A stretch of 64,000 nucleotides of DNA from Pseudoips prasinana (GCA_951640165.1 OX621250.1:806001-870000), one strand, 5' to 3'. Shown: positions 34,723-46,027, counted from the stretch's first letter. Notes: generated from the sequence alone by a model not told the origin. Numbers and translations are program-made.

Positions 34723-35560
34723 AATGACATCTTGATAAATAAAACTAACAATAAAGTTGTCTTTGATTAAAATAAGGTTGGTTTCATAAACTTTGTACTT
34801 TGAACATCTAGATCTCTAAAGTTCATTACGCGGCCATTAGTTATATTACTTAAGTTCAACAAGAGGCTAAGACTAGCAAACACAAACGTTCAGTCAAAGA
34901 TCAAACCAGTGAATTTATTGTAGTGCAAAAGAAGTGAGTCCACACCTTAAAGATCTTGGAAACAAATGGCAATATGTAATATTCGCTGGGACAAAGTGTG
35001 CAATGCATCACTACTGCCATCTAGTGCCAACTGTGGCAATAAACAGGTTGACGTATTGTACGAAGGTTATGAGGAAAATGAAGGATTTTATGTAAGCGTG
35101 TACCCATTTGTAGGAATCACTGTTTTAAGTTCCTCCATTTGTCAAGTAGCTGTCAAAATACATTTATATTTCATAAAACAGTCCATCAACAAAAGTGAAT
35201 CAGTTGAGTTCTCAATTAAGAGCCGGACAGATGATTACACTTTTTTCAGACCTCTTTAAAGTGATTTTATATATATAGTATAACGTCTATAAAATGCTAA
35301 AAATAATAAATGAAATCATAGTTAATAATAAAAACTATGATTTAATAAATACTCAAAGATGATGACTCGCCAACCCCACTTGAAAATCTAATACAGGTCG
35401 AAAAAGACTGAAAGAAAACTATCAAATGAGTGAAAATAGGGCGCACCAGACGCCATGAGAAGTCTACGGCCAAAAATATAAACATTCCGACAAATTTAAT
35501 CAAAGTATCTCTATATTCTAAAAACAATTGAAATGAAGTTGTAATCTTTCGATCTGCTCT
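34723..35560. other. no recognisable gene
   Basis: AT-rich. A short palindrome AATCATAGTT / AACTATGATT lies at about 35314-35343. The 97-codon frame at 34966-35259 shows no family motif, although it begins with a plausible ATG context. Confidence 0.3.
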
Positions 35561-35829
35561 TGTTTCAAGCATTTTTGGCAACAATTTTTGGGAAACATTG
35601 TGATGATTTTTTGATATTCAATTTTCAACTAGGTACTTTAGTACCTCACCTAAAACCCCAGCTGTCCGCGCTTTTAAAGGCCGGGGTTACTTTAGCAGTT
35701 AAAATAGGCCACAGGAAAAACATAAAAAGACTAGAGCTAGCTGTACAGCTAGCTCTTGAATTGAAAAAGCCGTTTGACGATACTGGACTTACCAACATCG
35801 AATGTTCCGTATTAATGGTTCCTGCATAG
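35560..35829 (+). CDS. unidentified short frame
   Basis: This 89-codon frame contains a Lys/Leu-rich, helix-like stretch (LKPQLSALLKAGVTLAVKIG, then KNIKRLELAVQLALELKKP). It is GC-richer than its surroundings and does not overlap any repeat I recognise. I recognise no family. It could be an exon or a decayed fragment, and the upstream part (MFQAFLATIFGKH) is probably not coding. Confidence 0.2.
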   Translation: MFQAFLATIFGKHCDDFLIFNFQLGTLVPHLKPQLSALLKAGVTLAVKIGHRKNIKRLELAVQLALELKKPFDDTGLTNIECSVLMVPA

Positions 35830-37825
35830 CTAACAGATAAATATCATTCGTGCCCTCCTAGTTGAATTCGATTAAGTCTCAATAGAGATTAGCCATCTGT
35901 GCAGGATATATTATAGCGCACAAGTGTCAATATTATAGTGCGCCGGACATATCACAAACACAGGCACCTTCTATTCCACTCTCAAAATGCAATTGGACTG
36001 ACTATTAGCGACACTACCGGAATGAGGTCAGGTACTAGATCGCTGGCTATACGTGGTCTCTGAGGCATGAGGGTATGTAAATACCGACAACTCCCAGACT
36101 CTGGACTGATACTAAGAATTTAATATTTATTGAAAAGCCCAAAATCACTTTTTGGTCCAACTCGGGATTTGAAATCAGAGCCTCATTATCTTCAGATTAA
36201 CACGCTACCGGTAGACCAACAGGGCACCGAACCTAGATTGGTGAAAGGCGTTGGTTCACACGAAAGCAGTTGTAGGCTGACCAAATATATAAATTAAAAT
36301 AAATATTTATTTATTTATATATTTGGAATCGTATTTTTTTATCATTGTCATCATATCAACCGAAATACTTGCACTGCTTTTCACTTTTCTCATCCGGTAA
36401 TTTCCAGCAACTTTCATCAGATAATTTTAATCGGTCCATCTTGTAGGGGAGCTGTCCATGCTGTATTTTATTAGTTAGTCAAAAATAAGCTCATGGACTA
36501 AATTATGATAATAAGGTACCGTAGGCAAACCGTTACAATACAACACACGTGGTATAACTCACGTTTTCATGATCCTTCCCCTAATCCTCGATGAGATTAG
36601 GGGAAGTATCAGCAACTCTGACCAGTTATGATACCTAGTACCACAAAATGTATGTATTGATAGTTTGACATGAGACTAGCGTACAATTTTTAGTTATGGT
36701 TACGGTACAAGCTTGACTTTTGATTTGATTGGTTAATGATACTATAAGACAATAATGTTAGATTTCATAGATATAAAGTGATAATATTTCTATAGATATA
36801 TTAATATGTAACAATTATTTTATTTATCATTCAGTTATTGACTCTAATTTGTTTGCTGGCAACCCTCCAAAGGAAGACTTGTGCAACTTAACGATTTTTC
36901 TTAATTATCTTTTAAGCGGGTTTTGACCTTAATATTCTTTGCAATATTTTTAAAAATAGTAGATTTATAACATTAGTTTGTAAAGTATAATTGTAAGATT
37001 TAACAAATAAGGCATTTACCGTATTTTTCGTTTGTTAAACACGTGATTTCGAGGTAAAAATTGATAGACAAGATGGCGGACGAGAGAGGATAGCAGGGGT
37101 TACTGGTGGAAGTGTATAAGTGTAGATAATATACATATATCCTTATCTAAAGTTTATTTATTTTATTGTCACCGGCTTCTTTTAATAATAAGTAAATTGA
37201 TGTAATGTATAAAATAAGAACATAATAAGCACACTTTTGAGATCTACAATGTATACAAATAAAGTCAATTTGATTGATGTTGTTACTTGGTATTTCCAAA
37301 GTACTTGGGAGGCACTTGCTCTATCAAGCATCTTATAGAACACTACGCTTTATCACCGTTTAAGGTTACCTGGGGTCATTAAAGGGCATTAGTTGCCAGC
37401 TGTTGGCCTTACCAAGAACTCAACATATTTTTATGAAGAGCTGTAATTCACCAGTCTAGCTCATCTTGATGCAAATAAATCATTTTACTACATTCCTAAT
37501 CCTGCTTTGTTACAAATAAAAATTATAAGTCAACGTATATTTAACTTAACTCTAAATCAAACTAAACTAATGGCAATTATTGATATTATGAGGGCCGAAA
37601 AGTTTCTAAATCGTGAAATTAACCGCACAACTAAATCGAATCGGACGCTAATTCCGCTTAAACTACTGTCGAGGTGGATTTGGTGTTCTGAAAAGTTCGC
37701 TTAATTGCGATTCCGGATTGTTATTAGCTAACTGGCTATCATATTATAGATTCAATCAAAAAGGAAAACCGGGCAAGTGTATGTCAAATAGATATAAAGG
37801 AAGATAGGTATACAAATATTAGTTT
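35830..37825. other. no recognisable gene; tRNA-like remnant and a hairpin
   Basis: Mostly AT-rich. At 36155-36225 an inverted tRNA-like B box (CTCGGGATTTGAAATC) and A-box arm suggest an old SINE. A 12-bp perfect inverted repeat (CTTCCCCTAATC, 36575-36586 and 36595-36606) stands out. Nothing else was supported. Confidence 0.35.
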
Positions 37826-37957
37826 TGATTGGCAAATGCTTGCTTTTTACGCCAGAGGTCGTGGGTTCGATTCCCACCCAGGACAGATATTTGTGTGCAT
37901 GCTGTTTGTCCGGAGTCTGGGTGTAATTTATCTATATAAGTATGTACTTACAAAGGT
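37826..37957 (+). mobile_element. SINE family B, copy 6, 3'-truncated
   Basis: GATTGGCAAATGCTTGC, GTGGGTTCGATTCCCACCC (a good B box) and TTTGTGTGCATGCTGTTTG, then the sequence leaves the family after TATGTACTTAC. Confidence 0.75.
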
Positions 37958-38079
37958 AAATTTGATCTGCAGATGTGTATTGTTCGGAGCCAAACGACTA
38001 GGCGCCTGCCCTCGATTGAAAATAATGCAGCTTTGATTCCTGTCGACGATTAAAATTATAATTCCCAATCTATATAATA

Positions 38080-39361
38080 GGTCATTACCTATGAAATTGC
38101 CGTTTTGTATGAAAAAATTTAAACGAATTTTTTTCATGAATTTTTTTATTTGTATTAATCGAAGTAATCACCCATGCAATCAATGCATCTTTGCCATCGC
38201 AGTGGCAGTTTATTGATGCCCTTCTTAAAGAAATCAGCTGGACGGGAGGCAACAAATTCTTCAAAGGCATTTTGTACTGCCTCTCGGGTATTGAATTTTT
38301 TTCCCGCCAAGAAGTTATCCAAATTCTGGAAAAAGTAGTAGTCTGTAGGCGCAAGGTCTGGTGAGTAGGGCGGATGACGGAGAGCTTCCAACCCCAGTTC
38401 TTGCAACTTGGAGACCGTCTGCTGTGCAGTATGAGGTCGCGCGTTGTCGTGCAGGAGCAGCGGAGACGAGCGATTGACCAATGCTGGTTGGAGATGCGCC
38501 AGCTTCTCCATCATTGTGCTCAGTTCTTCACAGTACACATCTGCAGTAATGCTCACCCCGTTTGGTAAGAAGCTGTGATGAATCACACCGGCGCTAGACC
38601 ACCAAACAGTGACCATCACTTTTCTAGGGGTAAGTTTTCGTTTAGGGCATTGTTTAGGTGCTGAACCAGGATCCAACCAACTTGCTGAGCGCTTGCGGTT
38701 ATCAAACAGAATCCATTTTTCATCGCAGGTAACAATGCGGTTCAAAATTCCTTCATTTGTGTGTCTGTTGAGCAGTGCAAGGCACGTCTCGACGCGTACT
38801 TCGCGCTGGCGATCATTGAGTTCGTGGGGCACCCATTTGTCAAGCTTTTTTACCTTGCCAATTTGACGCAAATGGACCAATATTGTTTTGACGCTAACGT
38901 CGAAAGCTGCTGCTAATTCAGCCGTAGATTGTGTATCATCAGCTTCCACAACCGCCTTTAATTCGTCATTGTCGACCAAAGTCTTCGGACGACCGCGAGG
39001 TTCATTTTTCAGGTCGAAATTTCCAGAACGGAAGCGAGCAAACCAATAACAGGTGGTGCGTTGGTTTGTAGTGTTAGCTCCGTAAACGTCGTTGATGTTG
39101 CGTGCCGCTTGTGCCGCGTTGCTGCCACGACGGTACTCATATTCCATAATTACTCGAATTTTTAACGTATCCATGATGACGAAAAAGATTGAAATGCGAT
39201 GAAAATGTAACACTAATCAATAAAGAAATGACTACTTTTGGAAAAAAGAATCCATGTTTTTAAAATAAAATTAATTTGAAATTAGAATTCTTAGCCAAAC
39301 AAAAATTATTTTGATTTGAAATGGCCAGTACTGCAGAACGGCAATTTCATAGGTAAAGACC
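38080..39361 (-). mobile_element. complete mariner element, cecropia-like
   Basis: 1282 bp bounded by inverted ends GGTCATTACCTATGAAATTG (left) and GGTCTTTACCTATGAAATTG (right, read inward), which differ at one of the first 25 positions. It is flanked by TA on both sides (38078-38079 and 39362-39363). Size, TA duplication and a single uninterrupted transposase gene are those of a potentially active mariner. Confidence 0.92.
38155..39174 (-). CDS. mariner transposase, intact
   Basis: Cut-and-paste transposase of the Tc1/mariner superfamily, which acts in the nucleus on its own inverted repeats. I chose the ATG at 39172-39174 (339 residues), because the longer frame begins with GTG at 39213. 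The N-terminal half carries two helix-turn-helix regions with GRPK between them (about residues 59-64 in this numbering). WVPHEL (114-119) is the mariner linker motif. The catalytic triad is D151 (VTCDEKW), D243 (HDNARPH) and D278 (YSPDLAPTDYYFF), with 34 residues between the last two, the mariner DD34D signature. There is no stop or frameshift. Subfamily (cecropia type) is judged from overall likeness only. Confidence 0.93.
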   Translation of the reverse strand: MDTLKIRVIMEYEYRRGSNAAQAARNINDVYGANTTNQRTTCYWFARFRSGNFDLKNEPRGRPKTLVDNDELKAVVEADDTQSTAELAAAFDVSVKTILVHLRQIGKVKKLDKWVPHELNDRQREVRVETCLALLNRHTNEGILNRIVTCDEKWILFDNRKRSASWLDPGSAPKQCPKRKLTPRKVMVTVWWSSAGVIHHSFLPNGVSITADVYCEELSTMMEKLAHLQPALVNRSSPLLLHDNARPHTAQQTVSKLQELGLEALRHPPYSPDLAPTDYYFFQNLDNFLAGKKFNTREAVQNAFEEFVASRPADFFKKGINKLPLRWQRCIDCMGDYFD

Positions 39362-39654
39362 TAATATATAAAAATCAATGCCATTTTTCGTTGTAATGTT
39401 ATAACTCAACAACGCCTTTACCGATTTGGCTAATTTGGTCTTGAATTATTTGTGAAAGTCCAGGGAAGGTTTGTACACAGAGAAAATTTAAAAAAAGTCT
39501 TGAAAAAGTGTAAAATCAACATCCTTCTATACTCCTATATACAAACAATTTGTACTTATACTTAAAAGCGTAGCGAAGCACGTACCGGGCCGCTAGTGTT
39601 AAAATAAAATTACATCATTTCAAAATATAACCAAATTAAGTCTAAAAAATGAAA

Positions 39655-39755
39655 ATCGCTGGTTGCGGTTAGCGCAAGACCGCCAATTGTAGAGATCTTT
39701 GGGGAGGCCTTTGTCCAGCTGTAGACGTCTTTCGGCTGATATGATGATGATGAAG
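39655..39755 (+). pseudogene. RTE-type LINE 3' end fragment
   Basis: GCGGTTAGCGCAAGACCGCC and TGGGGAGGCCTTTGTCCAGC, then GATATGATGATGATG: the last codons and tail of an RTE element. Confidence 0.6.
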
Positions 39756-39767
39756 TCTAAAAAGAAA

Positions 39768-39955
39768 TGGCAGAAAGGTTCACGAGTGGCGACCACGAAC
39801 CGGAAGACGCAGCGTGGGCAGGCCCCCTACAAGATGGACCAATGATCTAGTGATGGTCGCGGATGGACGCGGATAGCGCAAGACCGGCAATTGTGAACAT
39901 CTTTGGAGAGGCCTTTGTCCAGCAGTGGCCGGGCGTCTTGATATGATGATGAAGT
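39768..39955 (+). pseudogene. second RTE-type LINE 3' end fragment
   Basis: The frame reads WRPRTGRRSVGRPPTRWTND, then LVMVADGRG and a stop, the canonical RTE ORF2 C-terminus, followed by GGCCTTTGTCCAGCAGTGG and GATATGATGATGAAG. It is arranged head-to-tail with the preceding fragment and ends in the same AGTCTAAAAA string, so the pair may be a local duplication. Confidence 0.65.
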
Positions 39956-40412
39956 CTAAAAACACTTTTAAGTTTAGTCTTACAGCAAATAGATATACAT
40001 ACATGAAAATTTTAAATTATATCATCAATAATACCCTCCTTATGTTTCTTTAGGTACGCAGGTAATTATCCTTCTTTCGCAATATTATCCTATCTTCTTC
40101 CAAATCAGATTTGTCTACAACAACGGCTTATTTAAAATTCGGAGCTTCACACAAACGCGGGTTATTAACTTATCAGGTAGGCCAAGGGTTCTCGCTAACA
40201 ACCTAAGGGATTCAAACCACAATCATTTGATATCATTGGAAAAGTCGAAAATCGCCCGCCCTTTGTAACCACACGGACTAAGTGTTGCCGCTTTACGGAA
40301 ATAAGCCTGTAAAAATATTGCACACGGAGTTTATAAAGAATTGAATGGACTCTAGTTAAATATATTTAATTCTGAGGTTTATACATCGGATCACTGACAG
40401 GATTTTGCTTTT
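39956..40412. other. no recognisable feature
   Basis: AT-rich spacer. Nothing recognised. Confidence 0.4.
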
Positions 40413-40646
40413 GAAGTTATACTTCTTTTGGCGCGATGGAGAAAAATGATGAGAGTGAATTTTTACGATGCGCGCGCACACCGACACCAAAAAATTTAAC
40501 AGCATGAAGTTAGTTCTAGGTGGTATGACAGTGAATTTTTACGCGCAGATGCGCGCGCATCGTAAAAATAACAGCATGAAGTTAGTTCTAGGTGGTATGA
40601 AAATTGATAACTACGTTCAAGTTGTATATTAAGAAGTATAACTTCT
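40413..40646. mobile_element. short foldback element with internal duplication
   Basis: GAAGTTATACTTCTT at the left and AAGAAGTATAACTTC at the right are inverted copies, each itself palindromic. Inside, a block ending GCATGAAGTTAGTTCTAGGT is present twice (from about 40457 and about 40531). The second copy carries an extra hairpin (TTTTTACG...CGTAAAAA). Confidence 0.65.
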
Positions 40647-40854
40647 AACGCGTGTACATAAGTACACACAATTTTTTTTTTTTTAGGTTTTTGCTTTCAT
40701 ATGCTTACACCCCCAAAGTAATTTCGATAGATATCGTCAGCATACTTCACGGAATGCGTTGCCAAGAGACCAACACACATCGATGATCAAATAGAAGTCA
40801 CGGTGGCTTAATGGGCAAAAAGGGTGATCTAAATTAGCTTTTTTATTTTTTTAA

Positions 40855-41034
40855 CGTGGGTTCAATTTCCACCCAGGATAGATATTTGTTTGCATGAACA
40901 TGTCTGTTTGTTCTGAGTCTGGGTGTAATTGTCTATAAGTATTTACAAAAAAAAAATAGTATATGTATAGTGCTAGCTCTGCTAAGTCTGGGATCAGATG
41001 GCCGTGTGTGAATATTATATTATATTATATTATT
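40855..41034 (+). mobile_element. SINE family B, copy 7, 5'-degraded
   Basis: CACCCAGGATAGATATTTG through GTGTAATTGTCTATAAG to GGCCGTGTGTGAATATTATA. The pol III head is not recognisable. Confidence 0.7.
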
Positions 41035-42072
41035 TACTATAAACCTCGACTCTGGGTTGTCACTGACGAGGAGATGTATCAGAGTCTTTATTGAAAAATA
41101 TATATAGATTGCAGTTATGGCCGCACTCATTAATAAATAGAAAAATTAAATATAATTTATTAGCAGTCCAGTTTTTACAAGTAGTTTACTTACAGTGATA
41201 GTCTCACTAGGCAATGGCAATGAAATAGGTATCGAGGCTATCGATGTGATACGATACGATTACAAGCGAGTACAGTTTGACTTTGAGTACAGTTACATAT
41301 TGAATTTAAATTGAATGGAAAGGACATTAAATTTGATTTATAACAATAATAATTTATTTCAACTAAATAGGTAGGTACAATGGATTAAATAATAACTGAA
41401 ATAAATTAATTAAGAAATAACCGAAGTGTGAGGATAGGTTACTGTATGTGTGAATCTGTTTGTGTGTGTTAGAGTATGCGTGAATATTATGCCGTGGTCG
41501 AATAGTCTGACGGAAAGATCGGGTGGCACATTAATGTTCTAAGGAGGTGCTCAGTCTCATTATAGTTTAGGTTTGCGATGTAGTTTTTTACCTTTATTTG
41601 AGATTCTCGCAGTGAACTTAATTTTATGTCACATTTAGAAACAAGCTTATCGTACATGTGCTTTTGAAATCGTTTTGCAAATTAAGTCTTAGTTTTGAAT
41701 GTAGTTACTTTAAATAAGCCGGATAAAATAGCCGTTGGGCAACTACATGTTATGTGATTTTCATTTCACGATTAAGTGACAACTGTGAAAATTAAGAAGC
41801 ACACACGGCATGATTATTTCCACATAATCCAAGAATTTCTTTTTACTGGTGCTACTCGCGCCGCTCACCTAATGTTTTTTGCATTGTGAAACTTCCGACT
41901 CCGACTAATTCATTACTGACACATTTTTCTGAAACCATCTTGAACTAAAATTCAATGAGTTTTAGTCTGCTTTATATCGTCCACATATTTAAAAACCTTC
42001 GTGGTTATATACTATCATAGAAGTCTAATTTTGACAAAGGATTGAAGATAAATAATAAACATATTGATTAAA
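41035..42072. other. no recognisable feature
   Basis: AT-rich. Nothing recognised. Confidence 0.4.
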
Positions 42073-42136
42073 GCTCGCGACTGTATCAAAAATATTGAGA
42101 TCATAAGATCTCAATATTTTTGATACAGTCGCGAGC
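42073..42136. repeat. perfect 30-bp inverted repeat, ATAA loop
   Basis: GCTCGCGACTGTATCAAAAA and the following ten bases (42073-42102) are exactly complementary to 42107-42136 around ATAA. Confidence 0.92.
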
Positions 42137-42160
42137 TCTAAAGTCAAGAAGTCTCTAAAG

Positions 42161-42200
42161 ATAAGAAGTCTCTAAAGTATAAACTTTAGAGACTTCTTAT
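42161..42200. repeat. perfect 18-bp inverted repeat, ATAA loop
   Basis: ATAAGAAGTCTCTAAAGT (42161-42178) pairs exactly with 42183-42200 around the loop ATAA. A direct copy of the AGAAGTCTCTAAAG arm precedes it at 42147-42160. Confidence 0.9.
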
Positions 42201-43680
42201 GCATTTTTTTTGAGATTTATAAAAAACAATGCATATGTCATGGCAATCAAAGTATATATATACAAAAAAATTACATTATCTCAATTTAAGAAGAGTTTGT
42301 TTAATTTCCTCAAAGAGAAATGTTTTTATAAAACTAAAGAATATCTAGAATATAAGTCGAAATAATAATGTAATTTAATAGATTAATTGTCAAAACTAAA
42401 TGTACTCGTATATTTGCACGACTTCAGGTCAGAATATGTTGGATATAAACTTTTCATTAAGATCTTATGTACCATATTTGAGCAAATAAAGATTTGATTT
42501 GATTTGATTTATAAATGTAATTTCAATGTACAATAAAGAATCATGACGAAATTGCGAGAGTGGGTCCGAAAAAGGGTAAACTGGCAACACTGTGTCCAAT
42601 GGCATAATCTGCGTTACCAAGATTATGTAAATTTCTCCTCTTCCAGTGTACCCTAATCTTTTTCCCAAGAGACGGGGTGACAGCCCTAGCGAGCGGCTCG
42701 TTCGATAGTAATTCTATAAATCAATCGGTTCGAACAATTTTTGTTTTGTTTGCGACAGAACTGTCGTAGGTTGTTGAAATATTGTTTTAGCTCAGGTGTA
42801 ATAAATAAATATATGTTCTATACGTGAACACTGAACACTAGGTATTGAATTTGTAAGACATTATTTTGTGTGTTTCCTTACCGACAACCAATTTATTCCG
42901 ACACTTTATCTGACGGTTTGACACGTAGGCTGTTATGAGTGAGACTCAGGTTTTAAGTCAGACTTTTTAACTTACACATAAATAATTTCGAGAACACCCT
43001 GTAATAAAGTATGTAAACAATTATCATTTATTTTCATTCATTATATAAACGCGTAACAAACAAATTATGGTGAATTGCAATTAAAATTTTGACAAATTAA
43101 AATAACTATGCAGCCTATTTTGCACAAGGATCGACAAAATCTTTATAGGGATTGGGTGGGTCATTTTCTATAAATATTTTTTATTCTTTATTGCACACAG
43201 TAACAAAACAAATAATTAATATGTGACAGAAAGGCATGTACATACATAGAAGGGCTTAACTCATTTATGAGACTTAGAGCAAGACAATTGTAAGATTTGT
43301 TTTACAGGGTAGAACAGCGTACGAGATTATCTACTAGAAATTAATTTTCCCTATTCGTATATTTAAACCATACTCAATACTTACATGTAACTGATTCTAA
43401 ATTGTATTATGCAAGATTACAAAATGATATGATCTTAAATGTGACTTTATTCTTTTTTTTAAATAGTCTAGACAGACTAGCCTGAATTGAAAATGAATAT
43501 CTAAATTAAACTGTGAAAAATCATGTTTCCATTGGAATGGTCTGTTGAAAATATGATCTTTCAAAGTTGAATTTACTTGAATACCGGATCTATGAGATAT
43601 AGATACAAAATGACCACCTATACATGAAATAAAAATATTTAACATTAAAACCTAAAAATAATTGACATGCATTCGCGATC
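42201..43680. other. no gene; two LINE-tail-like stretches
   Basis: GCAAATAAAGATTTGATTTG (42480-42515) looks like a plus-strand LINE end with an (ATTTG)n tail. ATTCTTTATTGCACACAGTA (43181-43200) and what follows look like a minus-strand LINE 3' end. The rest is AT-rich without motifs. Confidence 0.35.
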
Positions 43681-43724
43681 AGTAATATAGATTTGCGATT
43701 TATTATTAAGACGCTAATAGCCAG

Positions 43725-43800
43725 TAGCTCTTATTGGTTCGTAAGCAATCGGTAAACGGTCAGGCCATAGATGGGTGTTCTATGTGCTTTGGGGGCTACA
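43725..43800 (+). mobile_element. possible 5S-like SINE head fragment
   Basis: TTCGTAAGCAATCGGTAAAC and GGTCAGGCCATAGATGGGTG keep the order of the 5S internal promoter seen at 34445-34722. It is short and diverged. Confidence 0.3.
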
Positions 43801-44054
43801 ACAGAAATTCTGTATTCCTCAGAAACTAGTTAACTACTGCCTACACAATTAAATAAAATCTACATATTGGGAATTAAATGAAATCTTAATGTGTTCGTGA
43901 TTATGTCGTAATTACAGACATTATCTTACTAATGTATGTTTGTGCTATATATTAATTGTTGTATATAATCTAAATATAATCAACGTCATAAGGTGAGCAT
44001 GGTACTAATAAAATAAAAATTTATTTCAGTGTTACTTCTTCTATTCTTCTACTT

Positions 44055-44280
44055 TAATAATAATAATGATAACAATACCTTGGGATCCCTAACTCATTGC
44101 CAAACTGAGCAGAGCTATCTGTACTATGTAACCAGACATCTGATAAACTTACTTATATATTTCTAAATCCGTATATACTATAATAAATTACACCCAGACA
44201 CAGAATAAATAATCGTGCTCATCGCACAAAGAATTTTCCTTGGTGGGGATTGAACCCACGACATCTGGCTTATTGACATT
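44055..44280 (-). mobile_element. SINE family B, copy 8, diverged
   Basis: CCAAACTGAGCAGAGCTATC, ACCAGACATCTGATAAAC, TAAATTACACCCAGACACAG and GGTGGGGATTGAACCCACGAC. The oldest-looking copy. Confidence 0.65.
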
Positions 44281-44599
44281 AACAAGTAATTGCCATTGAC
44301 AAGTAGCTTTACCCGCTTGCTACTAAAGCACGTTATGAACTAGACCAGTAAGTGGTTAAATGCTGATGATCTTAGTATGTAGGTCAATCAACTGACAGAA
44401 TAGTTCTACGTTTAAGAGCGGTTCAGCATGTCCAGTGAAAGTCTCTTAACAAACCTTTACCGTTTTTCTCAAATCTAAAAAAAATGTATCTCTGATTTAG
44501 TTACCTTCATATTTCGAACATCTGCAAGGTAAGGTCTTCCTACCTAGTTCCGGATTAACAAATAAGTTAACACTTAAATAGGCTTTCCTATATTTACTT

Positions 44600-45095
44600 C
44601 CATTGTTTTTGGAACTTAGCCCCATGTGCCCCATTGAGTATGTTTCGCCGGAGCGTCTCAACTGGGCCGTGTTGAAACCGGTAGTAGAGACACCCGCTGA
44701 GTTTGTTTTGCTGGGTCTTCTCAGTTGGGGCGCATTGGATCCGGTGGTAGCATTAAACCGCGACCGTCGTTATAAACACAAGGTCCGCCATAATGATAAC
44801 ATTTAATTCGTACCTTAATATAGACAGAACCATTCAGACAATATGTAGTATAAATATAGCTAAAATTTAGATAATTAAACCTACACATGATCCTTGACAA
44901 TAACTAAATTTAAGTTAGCTAAATATCGTTACTGTCAGAAAATAAATCTTAAGGTAAATTATTTCCTACAATCCGTGCACCTAAATATCTATATGTACCT
45001 AGAAAGAATTATAAATTAATTATATATTACTGCGAACATGTTCTGACTATTTACAAGCGCTTTTTTAAAGTCTACGTGAATAAAAACCTTCTTTA
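44600..45095 (+). pseudogene. retroelement 3' end, family R, copy 3, with protein C-terminus
   Basis: The plus-strand frame ending at 44806 reads LLGLLSWGALDPVVALNRD, then RRYKHKVRHNDNI and a stop. It is followed by a roughly 280-bp AT-rich 3' region ending GTCTACGTGAATAAAAACC with a poly(A) signal. The same arrangement exists inverted at 19045-19400, so this is a dispersed retroposed unit. I do not recognise the protein. It could be a LINE ORF end or a host transcript that was retroposed. Confidence 0.55.
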
Positions 45096-45775
45096 TTTGT
45101 GATAAAGTTGAAACTAATGTGTCTCGTTTAGAAACAGAATAAAAGCTACTACTTACGTAGTTTAAGGGTTAACTTAAGTGTGTATAAACCATTCTCATTT
45201 TGACTTTGCTATTTCTTATATTCTGGGATATTTATGTATTATATGTATCAGCATTTTATCTTCCCCCAGGTCTGCGGCCCTTTATAGTAATAAGCGTATA
45301 TTTTTATTTTATTTTATTTTAGATAATGTGTCAAATTGGGCCATTAGGCCTTAACTAATTCCACAGATTTAATAAATATTAGAGAACCCCCGAGAACTTA
45401 ATACAACATCAAACGATCCTATCTCAAATAATCCTATCTCAAATGGAACGGAAACAAATCTCATCATTTCTCACATAGTTCGATATCGTGTCGAATGTAT
45501 CAGGTCGTAACGCGAATTTCATCAAGATTCGCCAAGTTAACTCAATAGGTCTCCCCGTAAAGGTCAATTTCGTAATGGGATTAAATGGTGACCCACATTC
45601 GTTCTTAATAAGAGTCCTAGGGTTGAGACGGACTTATAAAAGTGTTTTACTGATATTTTCACCTAATTTGTTCCAACGAAGAAAATGTTTTTGAACTGTG
45701 GCAAGTAAAATAAGATAAAATGTTAGCAAGTATCCAGCGTTACATTAATAAACCTGAGGACATTTGTTAAGGTTA
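45096..45775. other. no recognisable gene
   Basis: AT-rich, with a (TTTTA)n run at 45303-45321. The 68-codon frame at 45488-45694 has no motif. Confidence 0.35.
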
Positions 45776-45892
45776 GTTAAGTAAAGTAAAATACTGTTTA
45801 TTGTACACCATAACGTAAAATTAAAATGTGCATACATAAATTAGGTACAAAGGGCGGTCTTATCGCTGCTGCGATTTCTTCCAGACAACCAA
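45776..45892 (-). repeat. LINE 3'-end fragment
   Basis: TGTTTATTGTACACCATAAC and TAGGTACAAAGGGCGGTCTT, then ATCGCTGCTGCGATTTCTTCC: a phrase typical of lepidopteran LINE 3' regions (from memory). Confidence 0.45.
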
Positions 45893-45894
45893 TT

Positions 45895-45985
45895 ATGGAG
45901 TGGTTAGGTAAGTAGTCTCCTTGTTAGAAACCCTGTGTCATTGTGTTTCGGGTTCGATTCCTTAGTTAGGGTTTCATAATGAAAT
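45895..45985 (+). mobile_element. SINE family C fragment
   Basis: GGTTAGGTAAGTAGTCTCC (A-box arm) and TTTCGGGTTCGATTCCTTAG (B box). An ATGAA microsatellite follows. Confidence 0.4.
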
Positions 45986-46027
45986 GAAATGAAATTTATT
46001 CAGCACTTGAGTATTTACATACACTTG

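Larger units (their letters stand above)
38069..39596 (+). mobile_element. non-autonomous Helitron hosting a mariner
   Basis: Starts TCTATATAATA, is interrupted after nine bases by the mariner, and resumes at 39362 with ATATATAAAAATCAATGCC. It ends ACGTACCGGGCCGCTAG at 39596 before T. Removing the mariner and one TA restores a close match to 23466-23704 read in reverse. Confidence 0.78.

Noticed and set aside
39175..39213. Longer mariner transposase starting at 39213
   Set aside because: The first codon is GTG. The ATG at 39172-39174 gives the usual mariner length.
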